This document shows, in pieces, positions 55,323-64,000 of a DNA stretch of 64,000 nt. This stretch comes from Zygnema cylindricum. Lineage: Eukaryota; Streptophyta; Zygnematophyceae; Zygnematales; Zygnemataceae. The stretch spans positions 35,783-99,782 of the forward strand of contig JBBHKE010002218.1 of assembly GCA_037447655.1 (NCBI GenBank), written 5' to 3'. The translations under genes were made by a program, and so were the position numbers. Every line of letters begins with the position of its first letter. Within the stretch, counting starts at the first letter, position 1. The notes below the pieces were generated by a model. It saw only the letters and a list, made by a program, of their open reading frames with translations, searched no databases and was not told where the DNA came from.

Positions 55323-57732
55323 GAACATCCACACCGACCACATTCCCATGAGCCTCCAGATGTCGGGCTGTTCCGACGGAAAAATGACATTGAAAGCCAG
55401 CAATCCCCCGAAAGCCATGGAGATATAGGCTTGCCATTCAAAAATCGAATATAGTGTGGAACCCGGAACTGCTGGATTTTTCTGACGGGTGGAGGCACGA
55501 GGGGCGAAGGTAGTGGCGGTTGATCGGACAGCCTGGGGGGAAGGGGGGACAGAAATGGACAATTGGGACTTATGAATTAGGAACTGGGGGCGGCAAATTG
55601 GGAAACGGGAATCGGGAATCAAAAATCAGGAATCGGGAATCGAAAATCAGGAATCGGGAATCGAAAATCAGGAATCGGGAATCGAAAATCAGGAATCGGG
55701 AATCGAAAATCAGGAATCGGGAATCGAAAATCAGGAATCGGGAATCGAAGATTGGGAATTAAAATGGGGAATGGAAAAACTTAGAGAGAGAGTGTTCAGT
55801 GTCTGACAACAGAGGACAAGGTTAGAAAAAAAAGAGTAGGGAGAAAAAATAAATAAATAAAAATAGGGAAAAATAATTGGGAATGGGAGAATTGGGAGGA
55901 TTTTTTTTTGGAAACTAATTCTGTCGACAATCCAGTAACCGTCAAGAAACCGTCAAATGAGTAACATAAGTGGGTTATACATTGTGCAAAATTCTGAAAT
56001 GTTGTCAGAGCTGACATCTACGTTATTAACGCTAATAAATAATTAATACCAGGACTGTTTTAGTGTTAATAACTCTATTTCTGGTCCAAATGACGTGGAA
56101 CAATTGTGTGCCGCAAAAAGAAATAGCGCTAAGAAATAAAAAAGACAAAACAACAAAAGACAATCAGTAATAATAACGCTATTTTGTGGTAAGGGGGCAA
56201 AAAAACCAGGACAGAGTAAGTGCCATTAACGCTAATAGTGATTCACAGTATACTGATACTGATCTTCAAGAAAATAGTTGCTATGTTAAACTCAGGAAGT
56301 CACCTTGGGTTCATGTAAAACTTGTGTGCATTAGGTAAAAGTGTTGTTAAATAGTAAAAGTTGAGGATGAACTAATTACCTTCCAGTTATAGTAAATTTG
56401 AAAAAAGGAACAAGATATACATGTGGATAGCAATCAAGCAGATGAAAAAAAAATCAAGACCAGAAATTGAAGAAAAAAATCTATCCAGAACCATCTTTAC
56501 ATGGCCACCGGACAGGGAATTCAGTGCGTCTTTTTTTTTAATTCAAAAACAAAATGCATAAATATCTTTGACATAATATTTTGCAGAAAGGATACTTCTG
56601 CAAAACATGACAAAATTCATAGGAAGGATGGGTCCAAATAACAAATCTTTGAAGTCTAAACTCTGAATAGTTCCTTAGTTAGTCATATACTCAAATTAGT
56701 GATTACTGGTCCATTGTTGAAACTCACATACATTATCTAATCTTTCTTTATCCATTGTAATAAAACCAACAATTCATGAACCTATGGAAACATTGATTAT
56801 TAAAAAAACATCGATGATTAAGAAATATTGACAAAAAAATAATTAATGCTTCTAAGCTGTGTACCAATAACAAAGAATTATTGCTTATTGAATGTTCGTA
56901 CCAATAAACGTTAAATTGTGGATTTAATTGCGGAGACAAACTTCCTATCATGGATACAATCGTCATCGACTTCTCACTCCTTTGTTGCCCGCTTCACCCC
57001 TCTGCCCTCCCTCTCCCTCTCTCTCTCCCTCTCCCTCTCCCTCTCCCTCTCCCTCTCCTCTCCCTCTACTTGCCAATTTTCCATCTCGCTTTCTCGAAAG
57101 TTCCTCTTACTTCCCTCCAACCAAAGTTCTCACTTTTCTCCTTCTTTCTCGCCCACTTTCTCTCTCAGTATCCCTGTCCGCTCTCCTCTCCTTACGCTCC
57201 CTTCTCTCCCATTCCCTTCTCCAAAGCAAATCTACACTGTCCCCTCCTCAATTCAAGCCTCCATCTCTAACAAACTCTCTACTTACTTCTCTTTCGGGCC
57301 TCCCTCTCTCACCCTTCTTTCCTTTCACATTTTCCCTCTCTCATCCTTCTTCTCTATCTCATTTTTCATTTTCCTCTTATCCTTCCTCTCTCTCTCTCTC
57401 TCTCCCTCGCCCCCTCACCCTTCTTCTCGAGACCATTTTCTCTCTCTCCTGCAAGTCCACATTACCTTGGAAAGCTTTTTGCTGACGTCATCATTCACAA
57501 GATTTACCCCCTTTGCCTCCACACTCTCCTCTGTCCCCTTTTCAGCTTCGGTCAAAATAGGCTCAGACTCTGTTTTTTGGACACGTGTCACCATATGACA
57601 GGTCTTCCTCTCTCTCCTCCCACCGTGGAGAACCTGAACCCTGACTCCTAGAACCGAGGTTTTGGAAAAGGAGAGAGAGAGAGGAGAAGGTGTAGTCATG
57701 GCGGCGCGCAAGAGGACGGCAGTGGAAGCCAT
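54051..57732 (-). CDS. Probable plastid membrane protein, four exons
   Basis: Exons on the minus strand: 57466-57732, 55322-55532, 54657-54826 and probably 54051-54089, giving about 228 residues. Donors are AAG|GTAATG, TTCA|GTAAGT and AAG|GTAATA. Acceptors have strong pyrimidine tracts (CCCCCCAG, TTTTTTGGCAG, CCCTGTGACAG). Phases 0, 1 and 0 fit exactly. Residues 1-50 are Ser/Thr/Arg-rich with few acids, like a chloroplast transit peptide. After an acidic linker come SIFEWQAYISMAFGGLLAF (residues 119-136), a Trp-rich DIWRLMGMWSVWMF, the basic TIPSLRARDC and two hydrophobic segments (176-195 and 202-215), suggesting an integral membrane protein. I recall similar sequences as uncharacterised plant plastid proteins but cannot name one. 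The last exon is least certain. Confidence 0.8.
54925..55316 (+). repeat. CA, GACA/GATG and GA microsatellites in intron 2
   Basis: (CA)n at about 54933-54978, mixed GACAGA and GATGGA units at 54980-55200, and an uninterrupted GA run at about 55268-55316 that reaches to within a few bases of the exon 2 donor (55317-55321). Confidence 0.9.
55610..55755 (+). repeat. 21-bp minisatellite
   Basis: About seven copies of a unit GAAAATCAGGAATCGGGAAT plus C, inside intron 1. Confidence 0.9.
56030..56250 (+). mobile_element. CACCG MITE relic in intron 1
   Basis: Right end CGCTAATAGTGATTCACAGTA followed by TA. The left side keeps only GTTATTAACGCTAATAA. Short and decayed. Confidence 0.55.
57466..57732 (-). 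other. Exon 1: start and transit-peptide region
   Basis: 89 codons from ATG 57732 in context AATCCATGG, beginning MASTAVLLRAAMTTPSPLSL. It ends KKLSK at the donor AAG|GTAATG. The start is the first ATG of the frame, with an in-frame TGA upstream. Confidence 0.8.
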
Positions 57733-58138
57733 GGATTCTCCTCCCTGAAATTCGTTCGAGAAACGGTCCAGAAAATTAGGTTAAAAAAATAAAAAAATGA
57801 AAGGATTAGGGTTGAGTTCGAGATTAGGTTTTTGAGTTGAAAGAAAAAAAAAAAAAAACTAGAATTCAGGAGTAAGAAGAAGTCTAATTGAAATTAAAAT
57901 AATAATAATAATAGGTGTGCACGGAAATTTTAAGATTTCAGAAGGTCGGAGGAGTACAGTAATGGAGGTCGAGCAGTCGAGCAAGTTCTAGGGTTAGGGT
58001 TACAGTCGGGAGCTCTGACGGGCGAGCTTTCCAAACCCTAAAAGTTTGAAATTTCTTTACGTCGGAAACTGTACGGCCAAACATGCATGCTGAGATGTAC
58101 ATAAGTACTGTACGGCCGTGCAATCTATGTAGTATGTA
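57733..58138 (-). promoter_or_regulatory. Likely promoter/5' UTR with telo-box-like motifs
   Basis: Upstream of the host gene. Minus-strand TAACCCTAACCCTA (57989-58002) and plus-strand CAAACCCTAAAAG (58032-58044) resemble plant telo boxes (AAACCCTAA), known in promoters of growth-related genes. Another AACCCTAATCC is at about 57804-57814. No clear TATA box. Confidence 0.4.
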
Positions 58139-58359
58139 CACCGTGAATCGTTATTAGTGTAAATGTTTTTTTCGTCTCATTAAACATCTTTTCCCGTACA
58201 CGCCTGCCGGTTTCTAGATATGACGGTTACGATTGATATGTAACATTCTCAGCTTCCGATTGACGGTCTCCAATTAAATGTCCGACAAGGGTGTACGTAG
58301 AAAATATGATTTAAAAAAAATGGCGAAAAAAATATCAGCACTATTAGCGAAACACGGTG
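58139..58359 (+). mobile_element. Short CACCG MITE, CGCCACTT subfamily
   Basis: 221 bp, CACCGTGAATCGTTATTAGTG to CACTATTAGCGAAACACGGTG, TA-flanked. The inner block AAACATCTTTTCCCGTACAC matches 45185 and 51555. Confidence 0.85.
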
Positions 58360-58516
58360 TAGCTGTACGGCCGTGTAATCCATGTACCATCTGGATATGG
58401 AATTATGGATATGGAACAGTTACTGTAACTGACTTGTGCAGTAAAACGCCCGTCGATAACATCATTTAGAGTAGACCTCCATCAGCAAAAAAAATGGAGT
58501 ATTTTAGTGCAATTTG

Positions 58517-59341
58517 TAGTGTTGGGTATCGAGAACCTTTTTCCGATATTCGATATATATCGAATTTCAGGTACCCGATAATAGATATATCGCTTCGATA
58601 TATCGAAAATCAAAATATCGCAATATATCGCCAATGTATCGCCAATATATCGAGGCATTAAAAAAAATAAAAAATAAAAAATTTCACAGGTCTCCAAAGT
58701 CACGTGCCTTCGGACAAGGTGACCGTAAAATCTTTGCCGAAAAGAAATACGGTATTTTCCTGAAAGTCAGCAGAGTGAAGGAGATCTCAGAGGTACATTG
58801 ACGCGGTACACTTGCGAAGTACGCGTACATAATACGCAAGTGCGGATTTCCATACGAAAATGGTCGGTTCTCAAATCTTTGACGATTTTAGAGATTTGAT
58901 CGTCAACTTAAAAGGAACCACTCAAATGAAAACACGTATGTAAAAACTTGTTTACAGAAGATACGCGATTTTAACCGAGGCCTCTGTAATACAGAAATTT
59001 TGTTGTCCGTACTATTACAGAGACCTCCTGATGTAACCATACCCCAAATAATTAATTATAAGAATTACAGAATTAATACTTTTTTGTCGGTTACATTTTG
59101 CGGCGTCTACCTTTAAGTCACGGATCGAAAATCACGTCGTACGTGGCGTATCAGAAAATTTGTTTTTTTCGCAAAAATGACATTTAATATTAAAATATAA
59201 AAATATTAAATTAAAAAAACCATATATCGCGATAATTTCTGCTGGTCTCGGTACGACATATCGAGATTTCTGCTCGATCGATAATCGATATGTCGATTAT
59301 CGGAATCATCGCGATATGAATTTACCCGATACCCAACACTA
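58517..59341 (+). mobile_element. hAT-like element E3
   Basis: TAGTGTTGGGTATCGAGAACC to CGATACCCAACACTA. Inner CGGCGTCTACCTTTAAG and ATCACGTCGTACGTGGCG blocks match E1 and E4. It lies between two copies of a roughly 130-bp direct repeat. Confidence 0.85.
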
Positions 59342-59377
59342 CCATCTGGATATGGAATTATGGATATGAAACAGTTA

Positions 59378-60351
59378 GGGGGTGTCCCCATGTAATCGGT
59401 ACTTTGATAAAGTATTTTGGACTGTAGTGAAGATTCCCCGTACTACTTTGAAGAGCGTCCCAATGTGCGAAAATGAAATCAGAACTTTGACATGTGACGG
59501 TTGTAGACGTAGGTACAAATTGTGACGATTGAATGCGACTACGAAACTTCTGACGATAGGTGACGCCAACAAAAATAGCGACAGAGGTAGACGTCTAGAT
59601 TTTTGTGAAATTGTAGACGTTTAGGGTTTGGTGACACTGTGACGTCACGCTCTCTTATGACAACGTCGACGTCACGGATTCAAGAACTTTCCGCCATGGT
59701 TTTTTAATTCGTTTTTTCTACTTTTCTCACTCGACTTGCCATTAAAAAAAACCTCAAAAATTGTCAGATTTTTTTTTTTGAAATATCTTTCATTTTATAC
59801 CACTATTGTCGTGTCTCATTTTAAAAAGTGTGAGATAAGAGCGACGGTGTGAAAGGGAGAGGGGAGAGGCGACGACGGCGCAAAATTTTGCAAAGTACCC
59901 CATGAATGAAAGTGGAGGTGCGAGACCCCTGCATTTTTTTTTCCAATTTTTTGCAAAGGACCCATGATTGAAAGTGGAGGTCCGAGACCCATGGGAATTT
60001 TTTTCCGTACATAGCGCGTGACAGGCACGGAGAAAAATAGCGAGGACTCTCATTCATCCTAAAATTTCGCTGTTTGGGCGGTACTTGATCCAAAATCACC
60101 CCTTCGAGGTGATTTTGGAAGATTTTTTTTTTTTTGGGTTGGATTCTCTTGCCCGGGGGTCAAAAAGGGGAAAATGCCAAAATGCATTCACATGACAACA
60201 AACACGCCGTACATTCAAAGTATGCATTGACGTTCACTCTACTTTGGTAAAAATGATTTTTTCGTATGGCTAAAGTTTTTGTCAAAGTTCCCTGAATTTT
60301 AGGGCAAAAAGACAGATAAAAGTAGATACATTAAAACATGGGGACACCCCC
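59378..60351 (+). mobile_element. Harbinger-type element F
   Basis: 974 bp, inverted termini GGGGGTGTCCCCATG and CATGGGGACACCCCC, flanked by TTA on both sides (59375-59377, 60352-60354). No transposase motif. An internal tandem pair (TTTTGCAAAG ... GAAAGTGGAGGT) is at about 59885-59998. Confidence 0.85.
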
Positions 60352-60624
60352 TTACTGTAATTGCCGTGTGCAATAAAACGCTTGTCGTTAACATCAGTTA
60401 GGGTTGACCTCCATCAGCAAAAAAAATGAGTATTTTAGTGCAATTTGTATATTGTCGTAGCATTTTTACAATTTTCTTTTGTTTTTTTGATTTTGTACTA
60501 TGAAAACCAAATAAGATTCTCCCAGCGTCCAGGTGTAAATATTGACCGTTCGATTATGTATCGATCGATTCATTCAATCAGTAGATGGCCACTCTCCCCA
60601 GATGTCCTTTGAGAGAGGACGGTA

Positions 60625-60835
60625 CACCATGTATCGGTATTAGTGTTGATGCTTTTTTTGCCGCTTAAACATCTTTTCTCTGTACATGCTTGTCGGATTA
60701 TGGATTTGACGGTTGAGATTGAAATCCAAGATTCTTACCTTCCCATCGGCGGTCTCCATTTGAAGATAGGACAAGTGTGTATGGAGAAAACATGTTTTGG
60801 GTGACAATAAAAAAATAAACACTAATAATGGTAAA
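60625..60835 (+). mobile_element. Short CACC MITE, CGCCACTT subfamily, decayed right end
   Basis: CACCATGTATCGGTATTAGTG at the left, preceded by TA; the right end is blurred (CACTAATAATGGTAAA). Inner TTAAACATCTTTTCTCTGTACATG matches the subfamily. Confidence 0.7.
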
Positions 60836-60913
60836 CATTGAAGCCACAACATCCCATTACAACTGGATAATAACATATGCGCTACACTTAATTTCGCCAC
60901 ACGTCATATAGGA

Positions 60914-61369
60914 CATAGTTCAAAAAAAGGCGTTTCTATTATAAGCCTTTTGTCGGCGCCATTATCGTAAGTTGTGTTATGGGCTTTTCATGTGATCTTC
61001 TTAAGTCGCTATTTTGATTAGCGACCCTCGATCGTCCAAATCTGACGATAGTCCTATCGTAAGTTGTATTATGGGCTTGTCATGTGATTTTCTTAGATTG
61101 CTATTTTGATCAGCGACCGTCCAATCGTCCAGATCTGACGGTTTATATAAAAAATATCTCAAAACTCGCAGAAAAATATTTTTTTGTCCGAATGTTTTTC
61201 AAAATTTAGACATGACGTTTAATTCTCTATCGATCGATGTGCAACTCAACCATGTCACTATTTTTTTTCATTTTGCGACCAATACAATATGGGTCTTAAT
61301 GTCATGTTGTATATTTTGCGTAGAATAGGCATATTGTATGGGCTTACTTTCACCTACTTTTGAACCATG
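60914..61369 (+). mobile_element. hAT-type MITE B4
   Basis: 456 bp, CATAGTTCAAAAAAAGGCG to CACCTACTTTTGAACCATG, with flanking ATATAGGA and ATATAGAC (six of eight bases shared). Internal GTTATGGGCTTTTCATGTGATC matches B1 to B3. Confidence 0.85.
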
Positions 61370-61671
61370 ATATAGACCATGTGATTTAAGACAAGGTGGA
61401 TGCAAATCCAAGAAAATCCACCAAAAAATCTTTGACGAATGATTTCTTGTCACGCTCACCCTTCCGTATTTTGTCTTTTTTGATTTGTCGCGTTTTTTTT
61501 TCCTTGCTTTTAGGTTGTTTGAAACTTTCGTTTGTACAATAAAATGGTACGCTTGTACAAATCTTACATTCAGATTGTACGCTTGAAAAATCTTCGACGC
61601 TTTTCAACATCTAAACACAGGCCTACGTTGACCACTCGAAATATGAGAGAGCATCCGCTCATTGTTATTAG

Positions 61672-63017
61672 CAGTGTTGGGTAACAGAACCATTTGCCGA
61701 TATTCGATATGTATCGAATTTAAGGTACCCGATAATCGACGTATCGCCTCAATCTATCGAAAATCAAATATCGCTATATATTGCCGATATATCGTCAATA
61801 TATCGCATCGCCAATGTATCGATGCTTTTTTACAAAAAAAAATATAACTATTGTTGCTACTGCTGTTAGTACTTTTGCTGCTGCCAACACTAATGTTACT
61901 GCAGCTGGTAGTACTAGCAAGAGGTCGCAAACGGTCAACCAAAACCGTGACCGACCGTTAACCGATCACCCGCGCCGAATCCGGAACGGATTCGGTCGCC
62001 AAATTTTGGGGGCCAGGCGGTTGCAGTTTGTTGATTCACCAAGAAAAAAAAAGGTCGGTTACAGTCGGCTAACCAAAAAACCAAAAAAAATGAAAATTTT
62101 AATTTGTCCATACAATCCAACATTATTGTACTTTGTACTCTTTAGTATCGTGGAAGTACGTGCCATCATGATTAATGTCGCAAATCTAACACAGTAGTAA
62201 CACTATTTATTTCACAAATCTTAGGGAACGCGACAAATTGTAATTATTGGCTTATTATACGCGTACATTATTGCAAAGTACATTAACGCTAGTAACAATG
62301 AGTGTTGTAGTTTTGTACTATTTCGGTTACGGGCGGGCACGGTTAGTCGCGAGAAATCGAGTTTCGGTTAAATTTTATTTTCGTAAACGCTGGTCGGTCA
62401 ACATTTAACAATTTTGGATCGTGACATAACCCGGCCCGAAGTCGGTTACACAGATTTTGAGAAAAAAAAGACAGTCAGTTCCAGTTATATAAAAATGTTG
62501 ACTTTTGCGACCTCTGGTACTAGTTGCTGCTGTTGTCAATGGTAGGGCTACAAGTGTAGTACTACTTCAAAATTATACCTAAAAAAGTTTACTTTTTACT
62601 ACTTAATTACCAATGGCTACCGATCTGCTTGCAGATTGGTACGTATTCCTGCCTGAAACGATCAGTCTGCAATTTTGTTTATTAGATCATACTTTGACTA
62701 AATTAGTGTGAAATTTTCGTATGTGAAGTTCTCTACGTACTAAATAAGTAATTATATGAATTATAAAATTGGTACTGTTTTGTCAGTTACATTTTGCGGC
62801 GTCTACTTTTAAAGTCACGGAACGAAAATCACGTCGTCCATGGCGTATCATTTTCGCTAAAATAACATGTTATACACAATATTAAATTTAAAAACTACTA
62901 TATCGCGATGATTTATGTTGGTCCCGTTATGATATATCAAGGAGTTTGCTCGATCGATATTCGATATATCGATTGTTGAAATTATCGCGATATGACTTTA
63001 CCCGATACCCAACACTT
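61672..63017 (+). mobile_element. hAT-like element E4
   Basis: CAGTGTTGGGTAACAG to CGATACCCAACACTT, flanked by the exact 8-bp duplication GTTATTAG (61664-61671, 63018-63025). This copy shows that family E makes 8-bp duplications. It carries the nested element G. Confidence 0.88.
61919..62516 (+). mobile_element. hAT-type element G nested in E4
   Basis: 598 bp, AAGAGGTCGCAAACGGTCAAC to GTTGACTTTTGCGACCTCTG. Flanking GTACTAGC and GTACTAGT share 7 of 8 bases. The interior is rich in CGGTTA(C/A) motifs. No coding part seen. Confidence 0.8.
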
Positions 63018-63230
63018 GTTATTAGTGTATTTTTTTCGCCACTTCCGGGTGCACATTTTTTCCTCGTGCACACTTGCCAAGTCGTCAATTGATGACAACC
63101 AACAGCAAGGTAAGAATCTTGCCTTCCAATAGCAGCAATTGGAATGACAATCGGACAAGTGTGCACAAAAAAACATGTTTTAAGTGGCGACAAACACGTT
63201 AACACGTCAACATTAACAAAGAGCGGTGTA

Positions 63231-63800
63231 GTTATGGCCAAATTTGTCTGAAAATTACTACCACTAAATATCTCTTTACGTGTAATGGCAACTCTAAACG
63301 GAGTAAAAGCCTCAAACCAAACTATGTTTTACCACAATGCACATTGTGCGAAAAGTGGGTAAATAAATCATTTATAAAAATGCCTCCAAATAAGTTGTGG
63401 GAAGTAGAGCAGAAGCATTCATTTCGTATGGTTTGTGTTTATTTCGTGCTAAGTACCTGCCACCGTGTCAGGTCCAACACAAGATTACGTTTCAGTGAAA
63501 TTTTCCCGTTGTCTTTTTCGTCATATTCGTTTTGTCCACGTGTCGTTGCGAGATTAGTGGAGAACGCCTGGTGGTGACAGGTGGCCTTCGTGCACTTACT
63601 TAGTGGCAATCACAAATTATTTTTCTCTTGTTGCTAATTATAAACAGGTATAGTAAAGATGAACATTTGTGAGAGTGGGGAAGAAAAGCCTTGGACTAAA
63701 ATACATATTTACTCCGTGCATACATTTGCCTTGGGCTACATTTACTTATGTTTGGGCGATCCATGTGGACTTGAATTCTGTAAATGGTTATGCTTGTGGC
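63231..63800. other. No gene seen
   Basis: One 77-codon open stretch at 63344-63577 has no motif and no sign of being coding. Confidence 0.5.
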
Positions 63801-63812
63801 AGTGTGAAATAA

Positions 63813-64000
63813 TGGGAGAGGGAGAGGGAGAGGGAGAGGGAGAGGGAGAGGGAGAGGGGGAGGGGGGGGGGGAGGGGGGGGGGGGGGGGGAGGGGGGGGG
63901 GGAGGGGGGGGGGGGGGGGGGGGGGGGAGGGAGGGAAAGAGAAGGCGGGAGGGAGAGGAGGGGAGAGGGAGGAGGGGGAGAGGGAGAGAGAGAGGGAGAG
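63813..64000 (+). repeat. GGGAGA microsatellite and long G tract
   Basis: Purine-only: (GGGAGA)n to about 63855, then runs of up to some 20 G interrupted by single A, then mixed GGGAGA. It continues past the window end. Confidence 0.95.

Larger units (their letters stand above)
55533..57465 (-). other. Intron 1 (about 1.9 kb)
   Basis: Holds the 21-bp minisatellite 55610-55755, a MITE relic at 56030-56250 and a CTCCCT microsatellite at 57003-57066. Long plus-strand Ser/Leu/Pro frames at 56918-57598 come from pyrimidine composition. Confidence 0.75.
61652..63228 (+). mobile_element. Short CACCG MITE split by hAT element E4
   Basis: The left end CATCCGCTCATTGTTATTAG (61652-61671) and the right part 63018-63228, ending AGCGGTG before TA, form one CGCCACTT-type MITE when the insert is removed. 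Confidence 0.75.

Noticed and set aside
56918-57598. Plus-strand open frames of 106-226 codons
   Set aside because: Pyrimidine-rich low complexity opposite exon 1 and intron 1 of the minus-strand gene; the coding evidence is on the other strand.
59790-60099. Minus-strand 70-92-codon frames inside element F
   Set aside because: They translate an internal tandem repeat. No transposase or Myb-like motif is visible.

Overview
This looks like nuclear DNA of a streptophyte: a land plant or a charophyte alga (a Chara-like alga would fit, but the sequence alone does not prove it). The evidence is a spliced gene for a probable plastid membrane protein, a eukaryotic tRNA-Asp gene, plant-type Copia and chromovirus-like Gypsy retrotransposons, and many DNA-transposon families. 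Coding density is very low. I find one convincing host protein gene (minus strand, 4 exons, 54051-57732) and one tRNA gene (52092-52162, minus). Nearly everything else is mobile DNA in several layers of nesting.

Layout. 1-9286: two decayed copies of one Copia family, the first cut by a 10-N assembly gap, plus an LTR relic between them. 9287-11319: 5' part of a pogo-like DNA transposon, reversed. 11436-13827: a hAT element, a hAT MITE and a CACCG-type MITE. About 13830-25600: first copy of a non-coding repeat, here called family C, split by a Copia solo LTR (15522-16894) and a full Gypsy element (17511-25329). 25759-29885: an adjacent MITE pair and the second family C copy. 30343-37341: a roughly 7-kb pogo-like element with a broken transposase gene. 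37342-38542: nothing recognised. 38543-42600: third family C copy, reversed, with MITEs inside. 42723-44984: a fold-back element with a 9-bp target duplication, then a MITE with a Harbinger-type element inside it. 45185-53900: sparse MITEs, the second gap, a 49-bp minisatellite and the tRNA gene. 54051-57732: the host gene. 58139-63230: stacked MITE, hAT and Harbinger-type elements. The window ends in purine-rich microsatellite.

How the parts relate. The commonest repeat is a MITE with termini starting CACCG, flanked by TA. The pogo-like elements at 30343-37341 and 9287-11319 share these termini and about 250 bp of adjacent sequence, so that family is the likely source of transposase for the MITEs. 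Exact target duplications set the insertion order at many places: GATCA for the Copia solo LTR, ATTGC for Gypsy, 8 bp for the hAT types, 9 bp for the fold-back element and TTA or TAA for the Harbinger types. No previously undescribed multi-gene system was found. The most unusual signals are Copia LTRs carrying a reverse-oriented tRNA-like Pol III promoter, an internal initiator-tRNA primer site in Copia, and different MITE subfamilies at the same TA in two copies of a larger repeat.
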